A DNA stretch of 64,000 nt from Archilochus colubris (taxonomy: Eukaryota; Chordata; Aves; Apodiformes; Trochilidae), in NCBI GenBank assembly GCA_023079485.1, contig CM041090.1, positions 37,350,874 through 37,414,873 on the forward strand, written 5' to 3'. How positions within the stretch are numbered: position 1 is the stretch's first letter; each line of letters starts with the position of its first letter. Under the pieces are notes generated by a model. The model did not search any database and was not told the origin of the DNA. It worked only from the letters and a program-made list of their open reading frames with translations. A program made the position numbers and the translations under genes. Shown in pieces: positions 39,385 through 53,566 of this stretch.

Positions 39385-40647
39385 AAAATAAATAAATGCA
39401 GCAAACAGTGACGCATGCACTGATTGAGAACATTGCCAAATAAGAAGATGCCTGCAGGGCAGCTCAAGCTAATTCAAACTCTTGCCTTGTACAAACACTG
39501 CAATCTAATCCCAGTGATGCTGATAAGCAGCAGTATCAGACTGAAGGAAAGGGACCAGCTGCTCTTGATACACAGTAGAACCATTTGGAGATGCATGAGC
39601 AAATCCAGGTGGCCAATAAGGAGCCCAAAACACCAGGAATGCTATCACAAAACCTTCACAGTCATTGACATGCTCATAGCACTGTCATCTAAGTTCAGCA
39701 CACCACCACAAGCAGAGAAAGGAGGATGCCAGAATGATGCTGCCAACCCAGCCCAGCTCCAGCCATGCTCTGAAGCAAAGATTTGTTTGAATGTGGATAG
39801 GAAGGGGAAAATATAAATATTTTAACAAGGGATATCAAAATGATAGTCCTGAAAAACTTCCAGTTACACAGAGAAGAAACTCAGATACATGCCCCAGATA
39901 CATGATACATGTTCATGCCCCAGAACAGGCAGGGAATCCACACTGTAAGCAGAGCTTCCAGAGCCTGTGTAGTTCCACTTGAAAGCAACACAATTTGCTA
40001 CCAGCAATGAAAAGAAAATCAAGCAGTGAATAGATAACCACAAGACTAACAGTGCAGGCAAAACTTTCAGGGCAGATTTACCATAAGTAAAGATCTGGTT
40101 GCAAGGTTAGTGCAGCTCAGGATTTGACTGGAGGGCAAAAAAAAGTTGTGCTTTCAGTGACAACTACACCGTTTAGGACACAAAAGGACACAACAGTCAT
40201 TAAAGAGAAAACCAAGCAAAGCAGGCAGCTTCTACAATACAGGAACCAAGGGCCATAACAGCATAGCAGAGATGATTGTATATGGGCTCCACTTGTCAAT
40301 CAGTTGTGCAAAGCCATGGAAAAAATAAGTGGAGGGACTCCAGAGTCTGGGGTGGTCAGAAGATGAACCAGAAGAAAGTTTGTACCAACTCATGGTACAT
40401 GAAAAGACAGCCCATGGCAACTGCCCAGGGCAATTTAGTTTACTTAATTAAGTGTAATAACACTGGTAAATTAGAGAACTGAACATCCATTACCAGAAAG
40501 GGAACAGATGTAATTTTCTGCAGCATGACAGCAAAACACAGCATCAACAAAACAAGCAAAGTCCACTTACCCTCTTCCTGCAGAAAAATGAAGTCAGAAG
40601 AGGGCTCAGAGGATCATCCAGGAGCTTGGACATGGGCCTGGCTGGAA

Positions 40648-40678
40648 AAAAAAATTAAAAAAAAAAAATTAAAAATTT
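40648..40678 (+). repeat. A-rich tract with TT interruptions
   Basis: Two A runs separated by TT, then TTAAAAATTTATA. Low-complexity DNA. Confidence 0.85.
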
Positions 40679-42313
40679 ATATCAGCCCCATGTTATTCTT
40701 AATGAGAATATCAGCAATGGCTTGCTCCTCCTGGGACAGTGCCACAGGCTTCAACTGGATTCCTTCACTGCCCTTTGCTTCAGCTCCAGCACAGACCAGA
40801 CTAACATTAACGTTTAATTTTATCTTATTTCACAGTGTATCTTCAATTTACAACTGCTAATACATGGCAGTTAACATCATTGAGTGATTATTAACTACTG
40901 CAGGTTGGTGAAGAGAACAGTCACTCAGAAGTCAAGTTCTAGGTATCAGCAGCATCACTTAGGAAGTGATTTAGATTAAAATTAAGACATTTGAATGAAA
41001 CTACTTTTAAAGCCTAAAAAATAAGCTTAGATTGTCTTGTTCAGCCAGTCAGTTTTCAAGGTATTTAATTTCAGGGAGAGATGACAGATTTCAGATAAAT
41101 TTTAATAGTGTGGTAAAACTACTTGTGTGTAACTAGTTAAAACAATTACAGAACTTAGTTTTTAAATTCCTACTTAAGGTAGCTAAGTAAAGTAACTTTT
41201 ATTATGTTTCAGAGCTTGCAATAATTAAACTTTACAGTAAATCCCCAGAATTCAATAGAATTAACTGGTTATAAATCTCAGCCCATAAAACTGGTTTGCA
41301 GAGGTAGCACATAAGTGATTCCCAGCCTTTCTGCAAGGTGCCAGCCAGAGGGCTGATTAGTCAGTCTTTGATTAATTGCCTGCTGTATAAGAGCCAGGGT
41401 CAATCTACTCAATTAGGTGAAGGTCTGATGGAGATCAGAGATGTTAATCAAAACCTTTAGCTAAAGCTTTAACACAAGATGAGAAGGTATCAGCAGCCTT
41501 CCTTCCCTGCAAGGACCCTTCTTCCCCAGGCAGACACCTGTACCCATGAGTGAGTGCTGTGGGAAGAGCAAGAGATGGACACCCACTTGTGCCTTCTCCT
41601 GAACAGCCTTCCCACCTCCAACCACGGTAACTCCTAAGGACTTTTTGTGCCTTTCATGCCTTGTTTTCATCCAGGTACTTAACCACTCTCACACTGAACC
41701 CAAGTAAACTTTCTGCACCCATCACAGGCTCCAGAAGAGATCTCTGCAGATCTACACTATGAGGTGAACCTTCTACTGCACTACCTTGCAAGGCAGTGAA
41801 CTAGCGCTCCCTGCCCACCTCATCATTACTACTCTGTGTATCTCATAATCCCCCAAAGCTGATCTCTTTTCCCCTTTTATCAGCCTTTGTCAGTCGTGCA
41901 CAGTGTCAGAAATGCTCACGCTGTTGACTGGCTGCCTGTGCAGGAGACTTCTTCCAGGTCTGCTGTATCCTTTTGGAAATAAGGCTGGGCACAGTACTCG
42001 AGGTAAACTCTAGGTTTACACAACAGAACAGGAGCATTTCCTGCAGTAAAGGAGAGCTTACTTACAAATTCCCCATCTTCAGAGGCAAAAGCATTGTGCC
42101 AAGAAGCACAGGGACATGGGCTGAATCCAACACAGTCCCCAGGCTGTCACACCTCCCATGATGCTGCAGCAGAGGAGGGACTCACAGAAGGGGGACACAC
42201 AAAGATAAAGCTCAAGAAAAGAGAAGACCCAGTAGGAAGCTGTAACTCTCCAAATAGGAGAAGTAAAAGAACATCAGAGCAAGACAGGCCAGTGGGAAAT
42301 GGTACAATGTGTT

Positions 42314-42328
42314 AAAAAAAAAAAAAAA
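42314..42328 (+). repeat. Poly(A) run of 15
   Basis: A simple A run with no recognisable retrocopy next to it. Confidence 0.9.
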
Positions 42329-45300
42329 TGGGGATTAAGAATAATTTAAGAGCAGACTTATTGTGACACTGTCCACAGGGCTGCAGGAGACTCAGTATGT
42401 AGCCAGAAAACAGGAATTATTTGAAACTGCAGTTACCCTACAGACTGGGAAACTACCTTGGCAGGGTGATGAAAACACTGTATTTTTAGACATTATAAAT
42501 AACTAGTTAAAAACCTTTAAAAGAAAAGCAGCTAGTCCCCAGGGACACATGAGAATGGCTGTTGTCAACACTTTGTAGAAGGAAAAAAACCCACAGAAAT
42601 AAGCAATAAGCTTGGGTTTTAAAAAAGAAGAACTACATAAAAATCAGTGCAGCAGTAAAAAGAAATAGCCAGAAAGGTGAAAATACTTCCATGTGACCAG
42701 GTACAGGTAATATAGGAAAGCATCAAGAGACTTATATCATCAATTCAAAATACTTCGAAAGGGCCAAAAAAATCAATTTGTTGTTTGAGGTTGCATTAAG
42801 GATAAGGCAATGACTAGCAGTAAAGAAAAAAAGGGTAAAAGAAATATCCTTCAGAATGTGAATATCATGTTCAGAGGAGGAAAAGAAAAAAGATTATGAA
42901 CTTCTGGCAAGTTAAATGCGGAATCATGGGAGAGCAGACCAAAAAACAACTGTGGTAAGCATCTTCCTAAGGGCATAAAAAGGGCACTTTTTTTCAAGTT
43001 TTGCAAAAATAGAATGACTTCCTGAGAGCTGATAGGGTCAGAGATGATGAAGGTCCAGTGTGACCTGCAGAGAAGCTAAAGGATGTAATTCAGCTATTTT
43101 CACTCAGAAAAGGGATCTCTATGTCCAAATAGTTCATTGGAAATAGCTCACTGTTCAGTAACAAGAAAAATAAAGAAATATTATGCAAACTAGACAATAA
43201 GACCACAAAAACAGTTTTTGCACTACAAATCCATAGTGCACTCCCTTTCTTCACTACAGTGCAGAAATCTTGAAAAGGTTCTAATAGAACCATACTGAGA
43301 CAGGCAACTTGGATAATGAGGGGTCTGAGATAGCTTCTACTCAGGGAAAAAAACATGACTTTTTTCAGATAGAGCAAAAGGTAATTATGGGATCAGGACA
43401 GGGATGAATGGGTAATAAAATGATAAGTGGTGTGGAGGTGGCAAATAAGGAATGAATTGTAACTGCTCCTTTCTAGAAAAACCTAGAGGGCACACAACAT
43501 GAGTAGGTACCAGGCATGAAACACAATGTACAGAAACAGTATTTAATGCAACACAAGACTATGAAACTCTACTGTAGGATGTTGCAGGGGCTCGGCTGGA
43601 AGTGTAGAGGGGTTCAAAAGGCAAAGTGATAAATGGAGTATGGGTTCTTCACAGGCTGTCAAGCATAAAAGCCATCCTGAAACCTCTGAGTTAGAAAGAA
43701 TTCCAAACTGCTGACTAAAGTCAGAAGCTGGGAACACAGACAAACTCTGCTCTTAAACATTATCCCAAGGTATTTGCTACCAGCCAGCATCAGAGATCTT
43801 TTCTTTGACAATTGTTCTTCTGGTAGTGCACCACAGATTGCTTTTTCTGTTTATTTTTTTAGATTATCTTAAAATTAAAAAAATAATCTGAGCCCATAAA
43901 ATTGCAAGCTGCTAACAAGAGATGAAAAAAAAATTAACTGCTTGGTTTGCAGCTTTCACTCAGTAGATCAAACAAATAACCTGCTCCAGTAACCTTACCT
44001 GTCAAATAAACCTTTCTGATATTGCTTTAAACTCGGGGGCTGCAGTCCCAGCAGAAATGGCACCTGAAAGGTAGTTCACACAGCTAATCACCTGGCAACT
44101 AACAGGTTACCAAGCCAGCCCCACTGGTGTGGTATGTACACAGCAGTCAACACCAACTCCATGGTCCTGAAACTCAGGTGTACAAAAGTATCACGGATAT
44201 TGCACGTTCCCAGCTCCCCCCTAAACCAGGGCAAGGCATTAATCTGGAGCCTTATCTTGATCCATGTTCATTTCACTCAGGTGCTCTCAATTTGTGCCAA
44301 GCAACCCAGGGTGAGGTCATTGCTCTGGTAATGAATCCTCTGCCAGGCCATGGTGTCTTCCAGCCTGGAGTCTCCTCCACCACAAGGATGAACAAGTGGT
44401 TGTTCTCTTGTCCAGGTAACATCATCCCAGCAACACTGAAAGAGAATCATTCTTTCAGTCTCAGCTTTCTCCGTATACCCAGTGGAATATACAAGAGAAA
44501 AGAGAGTTTCATGGATGGGCTTTGCTGTCTGATGGAGAGGTCTGGGAACCAGTGCAAAGCACCAGCCCAGAGCATCATCAATGGTTTTACTTGCCCTGAT
44601 GGGCAAGGAAACCAGAGAAGCCTTAGCCCACCTGAGGCATAAACCAATCCAAGAATAACCATTACTTTTTGGGGAAAGGGAGGCTGAAAAACATCCAATT
44701 ATTTTTTTGAATGAAAAGCACTTGACTTGGAGAGAAAGTCAGCCTAGATTCCCTTGACCTTTCTGGTAGGTTTTTGGTAGTGAAAAAAGTGATTGGAAAG
44801 GGGGAACAGAGATAGAAGGAAGAAGGAAGAGAAAGTAGAAAAAGAAAAAGCAATCAGAAATGTTCCCCCCCAACAGGGTGTCAACAGTTCAGCTTCCAAC
44901 TTTGAAAATTATAATTCCTCCCAGAAAAATGACAGCATTATTTTAGTTACCTTTTTCTTTGATGCTGCCAAGCTCAACTGCCAGGAAAATCAGTTTTGAA
45001 TAAAAATGTTTTAACTAACTTTGCCTGAAATACTCTATTAGTGGTAAAGGACAGAGAATGAATGGAGGGAAGAAAAAAGTCCAGCAGCTGAGCAGCAAGC
45101 AACACCAGCCTGACAGAGAGAAGCTGGCAGCACCCAGGTCCCCAAGCACCTGATAAATCTGTGTTCAAGCTAACACATCCAGCCCTTTGTCTCAAGTAAG
45201 GCTGATCCTTTGGAGGATGCCCTGAATCATGTTCTCCAGAGAAATCCACCAGCCTGCCTAGGTCCCTCAAACCCTGCCAGATTCCCTGGTGAGGTCTGTG

Positions 45301-48300
45301 GGACATTTCAGGGGCCTGGATCTAGCAATGGGAATGGCTGCTGCTGAAAATAAATCAGGGGGCTTCTTGGGAACCACAGTTACCACAATGACAGTCACCA
45401 GACTGGGTTAATATGACTCCAACCAAGCTTTGTGCCCTCAAGTGACTGCTCCGATATAGCTGGTAGGCCAGTTTCCTTTCAGTGCTCATATTCAAGCTCT
45501 TCCCTTCTTTTCCTATTCTCTCCTTTGTCAATAAAATACATCTCTGGCATCTCTAACTTAATGCTCAGTTTACTGGCAGGCTGACAGGTCTCAAAAAAGC
45601 AATTCTTTCCCCTTCCCATGCAGTTCTGTTTTATCTTCTATGGAGAAGGTATATCATTTAAGTAACTTCTTTTACCCCTCCTTTTCTTCAGGATAAAAAG
45701 GGAAGAAGTTTGGGGGGAAAAAAAAAAATGACAGCAATATTTTAACCTAAACAGGAACAATTTGCATGTAAATCAGATTTTTCAGGTGCCACAGAAGATG
45801 TGGGGGCCCTGCCAATCTGGAGGGAAGAAATAAAAAGAAGGATGAATTTAACACAAACATTGACAAGTGATGAACCCACAACTTCTAGTTTCTTCCCTAG
45901 GTCAAAGTGTCCTAGAGAGAGTCTCTTCCATACCACCTACATACTTATTTTCATTCGCACTGACACACCATTGTAAGACAAAGAACCTGTTTCTTCTTTT
46001 AATTATATGCCTTCTCAAAGCCTGTCACATGCAAGTCCTACAAATGTAGTCAATATGTAAGCAGGTGCAGCTGGATGTGAACCCAAGTGGGAAGTGGTTT
46101 CCTTACTGAACTTGATGAGAAAATGAGTTATACAATCAATAAAGTGGCACCAGACTGCAGAGGAAGAGTGAATCATATGATGTACTAAACAGCACCCGAA
46201 CATTATCACCAGTAAATCATGGCACCATGGGAGTTAGCAGAGCCACAACAAGGGTGCTAAAGCTGCTGAGAAGAGAGGAGCTGCAGGAAGGCAGCAGTCT
46301 GCCACCAGCACTTTAACTCAATGTGATCCTCCCAACATTGCTCCCAACCTATAGTGTTTCTTACACATGGGGAAAAAGCTGTATGCTCCAGAGCTGGCAT
46401 TCGTGGACATAAGATGGGTTATTTGCACCTCTCAGAGAAAGATCTTTCAGGCAATGTTTTCCACAGACATTCACATTCTTTGTGAAGTACTAAAGAATTC
46501 TTTTTTTGGGAGCGTGCTGGACCTATGGCAGGGGATGCAACAGCACACCAGGCTTGGACCACTGCCCCACACCACAAAGCAGCAATGTAGCCATCCAAAC
46601 CAGACCCCAGAGCACTGCTATACACATGCAGACAGACAACATTTTCACAAGAACCTCAACATCAAATTAAGCAGTTTCATCTTATGCTTGAAAGCAGAGA
46701 GGACAACCAGAGGAAAAGACCCTGCCTTTGCCTTCCCATGGGTTCTGCACAACACACTCCCCCACAAGAGCACTGTGTCCAGCAAGAAGGATAGCAAACA
46801 GCTTCCATTTACAAACACAAACACACTCCTGGTCTTGGAAAACCTGTGCAGAGCCCAAGTTTTGCAAGAATTTGCTTTTCCACTTTCTACTTTTACATTC
46901 CGGGTATGGCTGGTGTGATTTACCACCACTGTTCTTACAGAAGTGTTACACCCTTTCAAAAATAAAACAGGGCTGTGTGACAGATCTAAAATAGCGAAAT
47001 GCATCAGAGCAATTAGCGGTTCTGCTGCTTTTATGGCTCTGATTGGAATTCTGATCTCAAGTGAGAAGCCCGTTCGTTCTCCAGTGAGAAAACCGAGAGG
47101 CTCTGGATGCGGGCTCCATCTGCTGGCACGGTGCTCGCCCAGCTCTGCCCAGGATGGAGTAAACTGAAACAAAACCTACACAGCCATCAATTACATTTTT
47201 CTCCTCTCAGCCTATGAATTTCAATAAATACACCATCTGTTCATCTTCTGTGTGGGAGTTCAGTCATCTTCTTGGCAGCAATATTATTCTAGAGCAATTA
47301 CCTGTGTCTTTATCACCTATCATTGTGCTTCATCATCTTTTCATCGTGTGTAAAAACCAACCACTTTATTACTACAATTTCTGTAGGCAGCCCGGTCCTG
47401 TTAGTTACCATGGAGATGATCTGTCAAAAGAAGTCTACATTTAAAGAAGTAAAAGCTGACAGGAGGAGGAGGAGAGAAACACAAAGAGCCTGAAACGAAC
47501 TTGTTTCTTCAGGTCAGAGTTTAAAACACAAAAAGCACATCTCAGGCAGCAACACTGAGATGCCACTAACAACCTAGTTAAGAATCCATCAACTTGCCAA
47601 TACAGAGGATGAGTCAATGACTCACAACTATTACAGTACACTCAGAGGTCAGAAACTCAGCTTTAATCCCTCAGCCAAGTCCCATGACCTGCTCTTAGGA
47701 AGACCAATTTCTTATTACTATAAATCAAAAGATAAAATAGGGGTCTGGAGGAAAGGCTGAAACAGCAGGCAGGCAGCAACAGCAATCATCCCCTCCCTGG
47801 CAGTCACAAACAAGACACTGAATTTTACATCAGCAGCACTGCAGTCTATACACATACCTGAAAATCTCTTTTCATTAATCTCTTTCTTTCCCAACTTCAC
47901 TCTGGTTTTGCTCCCCCTTCTCTCACTCCTTCCATGGATTTCTGCCTAGCTCTGCTTTTTTGCTCCTTCCCTTACAAGCTCTCCTTCTCTTTCCATAAAA
48001 CATGCACACGTTAGCAGCTGTTCTCTCTCTCTTTCCAAACTCCTATATATTCCAAACGCAGCTGTCAGTGCCAACTATTTACAGATGCTTGCTCCCTCAC
48101 CCACCCACATACACCCCCTGCCTTCACTTCATGAAATCCTGCTTCCCTCTTTGAATTTTTTCATCTCCTCCAGCCTTCCAGCTCCCATCCTTCCACGCAG
48201 TAATTGCTCTCATGTTACTGCAGGAAAAATATTAGCAAAGTACAAAGGACTTGCTGATGCTCTGTGTTTCTAGGATGCATCATTAGCAGCTCTGAGCTGA

Positions 48301-51300
48301 AACACGCCAGGCTGCAAACTGCTTTGCTTCAATTCATCCTTGTCTATCTGGAAGAAATAAGCAATCTCAGAGCTATCCAGTTTGTTTAATAGCAAGCAAA
48401 CATGCACTGAGTTTTAATGATGTTGGTTGTCATTCTGAATTGCAGGAGTAGAAAAAATGACCACCTACTCACTGTGTTCACTGCTACCTGACATAGTAGA
48501 ACTACTCCAGTCTTGCAAATCCGGAAGGAGGAAACCATTTCCTAAAGTTCTCCAGACTTAAAAGAACTTGAATTTCTGACTGCCCATCTTGAGATACAAG
48601 GTACTCATTTTTAATAGAGCTAAGTGCTCAGACTTGCCATGGCTTTCTGCCTGCAGAAAACTTTCTATTGGAAGGTGAGTCCAAAGAACATTGAATTTAG
48701 GTACTGCTAATGCTTGCATTTAGGAGTAAAAAAATTCCAACTTAAACTCTAAGGAAATGAGGGGACACAAAATAGGAAGGGGGATTAGAATAAGACAATA
48801 GGCAGGACAGAAGAGGGAGTGATGATAATTAAGGAGTAAAAAACCCAAGGATACATCAGGAATGCTGCATCAGAGCTCAAAGCAGAAAACCCAAAACATC
48901 AGTGCTGAAAAATCAGCAATTGCTGAGAAAATACGAACTAAACAACAAAAATCACATCCTCATCTCAAATCTGAACTCCTCTTAAACTTTATTATGGAGC
49001 AAAAGTTCTTCCTTACTGTTCCTTTTGCAGAAGTGCTGTTGAAGAGTGAAACCACAGATACATCAGACACTGGAACAGCTGAAGTTGCTCAGGAAATGTC
49101 CCCCACGCCCGTACCCTTCCTTATGTTTAAAGGTGAAGGGCCTGTGTTTCCTCTTTCTTTAGATAACCTTTCATAATAAGGTTGAGCCATCAGCTTCCAT
49201 ATGGTGGCTTATCTTCTAAAAGACATGCCCAGGGGGTCATATTCCCTCTCTTTAGCATGGCTGGTTGCTGCACAGATTGGATGAAGATGGAGACATGCCC
49301 AGGCTAAAAAGTGGTTTCCAGAACCCTGGGCCAATTTGAGCCACCAGTTGGTAGACATGCTGCGGAAACTTCTGCTTCTGCTAACCTCATTTCCTCCAGC
49401 CAAACCTTCCAGAAAGGCTCAGTGGATTCTGACTCCCTGCACAGGATCTCAGTGCCCTTCCAAGGCAGATGGCTCTGACCAGCAGCATCTGTGCTGCCTC
49501 TCCCTTTTACAGGTGCTGGCAGGCAATGGGGGCAGACCCTCTGCTTGCCTCCTCTTCCACACCAACAGGGTCTGCAAAGACAATCAAGAGAGCATCTCCA
49601 GCAGCATCTTCAGCACTGCCTGCCCTGCCTGCTGCTGCTGGGGCTGCAGCTCCTGGCAGCAGGACACCCCTGTGCATGCCACTATACACAGTCCACCACG
49701 AGGACTTGGCACAGCAAGGTCCTCATCTGTCACTGCCATTCTCCCAAACACTCAGCAGCTTTGCCAAAATCACTCCTTCTGCTCTTTCTTTGGCTTGAAA
49801 TGATGTTCCCAGGTGCTGCTGTGTGATTGTCCCTCTCTAGGGCTCTCACAAGGGCATGCAGGAGAAGGGGAAAGAAAAGCACTGCAAAGCACTACAGGGC
49901 TTGTGGTTTGTCTCAGCCTGGCCACCCACATCTTGGAGAACACAGAAAGAATGAGCAGCAGGTAATGTCAGCCAGGCAGGAATAAAAATGGCGTACAGGA
50001 TAAAGAAGAATTTCATCTTCTCTTCAGAGTAAATCAAATACACACAAGGTACACACTGCTCCACAAAATGGCCAAAGCATCCATCAGGAATGGGCCTTCC
50101 AGCTCCCTTAGGGGGCCTGCCACAGCCACAAGCACCGTAGAGTCCACATCACCTATCCTGCTGAAGATCTGTGCCTGGATGGTAGACAAAAGGTATTTGC
50201 TCATCCTTCACCCATCTATGGCTCTCCAAATAGTCAATATGACTTTCCATCTGTGTGTGCAGCCATCACCTTCCCAGTCTTGAACTGTCTGGGATGGTAG
50301 TAGAAAGAACATGGTGTTTGGCTGCTTTCAGATGACATCTGCAAGCCATCTCCTCCATGGTCTTTGTATGACCATCCCTTGACATGGTAACTAACATGTG
50401 GACTCAGCACAGATGTTCATCAGCTGGCATTTAGCAATCCAAGTGTAAAACAAGCAATGTTTTACAGACAGAGCAGGCTGGGATAATACATGGCATGCCA
50501 GATGCCCATCCAGGACAAGGTCACTGTTGCCTGAGTTTACCTCATCCATGGCAATTGCATGGTCAGATCACCCAAACCATGCTCTGAACTATCATGAATT
50601 TATTTCACCTGATGATGCAGCATCACTCTTCATCAAAACATGAGGTAGGGAGAGCAATGGGAAAGGCACAGGAGAACGAGCAACATTAAGAAGGAAGCAA
50701 ATAGATTTAATCACTTGACAAAAAGCATCACTACTCTTTTTTCAGAACTGCTTTTGCCGAAGAACTGAATGGAAGGCAACCTGGCATCTTTCATGGTTTT
50801 GCAGGTATAAACAAGCCAACACAACTAATCCAGTCATCCTGCCTGCAGGAGTAATCCAGAAACCAGAGCTCCTCACAACAGCAGAGGTAGCCCCCAGTGA
50901 GAAACAGGTAGCCAAAAAGCCAGGGTCTCTCACAGGCTGAGGGCAGGCAGGCTGCCTCCTTTTTCTGCGACGAATGAATATGAATACTTCAAAAAAAAAA
51001 AAAACCTTATTTCCATAAAATGATAGCTTGCATTGCATTATCACTTTGAAGACACCAGAGAAGGCTGAGATGCTGCAGTTCAGGGTGCTACCCAGAGTGT
51101 ACAGGCAGCACAGCACTTTCCCCTGACAGTGTGCAGGAGAACTTGCAGGCACCAAGGGGAAAGGGCTGAACACAGCCCACACACAGACACTGGGGGCAGG
51201 TACAGAAACTAGGACCTAATCCTCAAAGTGCCAATCTGAAGGATTAATGAAGAGGTATCATTAACACCTTTCACTCTTTTCTGTCACTCTGTAGTACTTA

Positions 51301-52406
51301 CACAGCCATACACACATAGCAATCCATATTTCTGTGATCAGAGTTAATTATTTCAGCACACGTTTCTATCCTCAGATCAGCTGTAGCCTTGACTTGTTCC
51401 TTAAAAACTTAACAATAAAAGTATTCCTGGCCTCACCCTAGGGCAGCAGTTTACTGGCAGTGCTAGATAAAGTGTACAGTCAGCACCACCCACACCAGTC
51501 TGCCTGGCAGAGGAGCAGGGCTGGACTGGATTCAAAGGCAGCTCGAGGCTGGGGAGATGATGAGACAAAAATTATCAATTCTGACAACAGCCGGGTGGAA
51601 AAACAGGAGCTCACACAGAACTTTTGGGGAAAAGAGGTCAGAAAATCCTAGAAGATCACATCCCCTGTTGTTCTCATGTCACTCTCGGAGCGCACAGATT
51701 TTTTTATTCTTCTGTGTATATTACTGGTTTATTGGTTGTTCCCCAGGCCTTTTACAGCTTTTTCATTAAACAGCAATTAAAGCAGGCAGCTGAAGTCAAA
51801 GCAGACCTGTGCAGTGAAGAGGCAGAAAGTCCTGAGCCAACAGTTTCCCTTCCCCAGTGTAGGTTTGAGGAAGACAGAAGGAGACACCAGATGTATGTGA
51901 TGCTCTGCCTTGTGCCTGCTGGTAGCTGCATGCAATCATAGTGCAAATTCTTACAAATATCATTGACAATTCCCTTCAGATAATTTCCCTGCCCTTTTTG
52001 CTTGCTGATCTTTCAAGAACAGAGTAAAGCTTTATGCTGCCTCTTGCTAACACTGATGCACGAAGCAAGCAGAGCACTTCAGGGGTATTCTGCTTTGGAC
52101 CCCTCATAAATGTAAAGACACAACATCTGACTTTCAGCTAAGTAGAGCAGCAATCCACTTGCATGCTGCATCACATGGGCTCCTCCACCAGTCAAATCTG
52201 GGATGCTTCATCCCTAGGTTGTTGATTTTATTTCTACTTCAAAGCCCCAACTCAAGTTGAGATTCTCAGTCAAGGAATTGCAGGTCCTCAGATTCATCCT
52301 CTCAGGAAACACCTCATCACATAAGTTCCCACTAGCAATGAGAGACGGTTTTCATGATATAAAAATTGCATAAAAATACTTCCAGCAAAAAATTATTAAA
52401 ATTGTG

Positions 52407-52426
52407 TCTCATTCTCTAGAATGAGA
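52407..52426. repeat. 20-bp near-perfect palindrome
   Basis: TCTCATTCT, CT, AGAATGAGA: 9-bp arms with a 2-nt centre. A related 12-bp palindrome, CATTCTAGAATG, lies at 53555-53566, in the same context (TCTC before, AGAT after). Confidence 0.65.
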
Positions 52427-53554
52427 TTTCTCAGAGAAAAATCAAATGCTTCCTTTTGAAAAGAAGGTGGAAGTGAAAGGTTCATATGAAAAAGCCAGAT
52501 GAAACCCAGGATGACTGATCACACTTGCAAAACATTTGGGACACTCTTATGTAAAGTGAACACATTAATCTTGAGCCAGTGGTGGGAATCAACCACTTTT
52601 CTCAGCAAAGATTTCAGCTACAGCAAAGCTTTAGCTTTTAGGCACCCCTGGCCTGACAGGGGACAATCTCTGAAAAAGAGGATCAAGAGACTGGATGGAT
52701 GGATGGCTGCTTTGTACAGGGCATCACTTTAGATTAGTTTGCAATTAGTGGGGACAGTCTAGCCCTGACAGAAATGCACAGCTAAGTAATCTTGCCAAAG
52801 ATTTGTTTGCAGGAGAGACACAGAAAAGCCTGTAAGCTTCTCTGTGATCTATCCCTTTCATCTGTGAAGAGTTCCCTACAACTACAGTGGACTTGGAGCC
52901 AAGAGACACCAGTGCCATGTCCACTGACACCACTGGGCTGCACGTTCTTGCTCTTCCACTCAGGTGAAATTTTGTATGGAACATCCATACATCCAACATA
53001 TGGTTGGTGACTTTTGTCTTGGGTGGTATGGAGCTTGTGACCATCCCTGCCCAAGGCACAAGAAGCAGTTCCTTCTCTTTTCTCATCACTACTGCATACT
53101 GCATCTGGTGTCTGGTCGTGCTCTTCAGGTAAAATAAAAGACCATTTAAATGCTCATTGACAAAATAAATTTAAAAAAAAGTGTTGTGGGAAACATGACA
53201 CACAAGGAGATATAAAGAAAGGAGGACTACTAAGGATTAAAAGCGGAGGCAGGGAATAAAAAAAAATCCACAATGGATAGAAGGGGAATTATCTGATCTC
53301 TGTATCTATTAGATACAATCCTTAAATTACAGCAACGAAACCTGTCAGGAGTGAGTTAGAGACAGTTCACCTGGAAGTGGGCCAAGGAAACAGACCTGTG
53401 GTTCTTTCCACTTTTAGTTGCAATAGTTTTAGATAATCTATTCTCCTCAGCACCCATGGATCAAGACACCCTCCAACTGATTAGTGTACAAAACCAGGCT
53501 AAATAGGATTTGGTTCCCATTATATTCAAGCTAGAGTTTCCTCACAAAAGTCTC

Positions 53555-53566
53555 CATTCTAGAATG
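53555..53566. repeat. 12-bp perfect palindrome related to the one at 52407
   Basis: CATTCTAGAATG equals its own reverse complement. With its flanks it differs from the 52407 palindrome by one inserted C and one missing CT. Confidence 0.6.

Noticed and set aside
43999..44044. Minus-strand CAG|GTAAGG donor with a short open segment
   Set aside because: No recognised peptide, and the acceptor lies in a weak context.
44127..44642. 171-codon plus-strand open frame
   Set aside because: It starts at GTG, shows no recognisable domain and has no splice or promoter context; a chance frame.
47898..47900. GTG-started frame ending in a GTATGT donor as another first exon for the membrane form
   Set aside because: The frame begins with GTG, not ATG, so it is not a plausible eukaryotic first exon.
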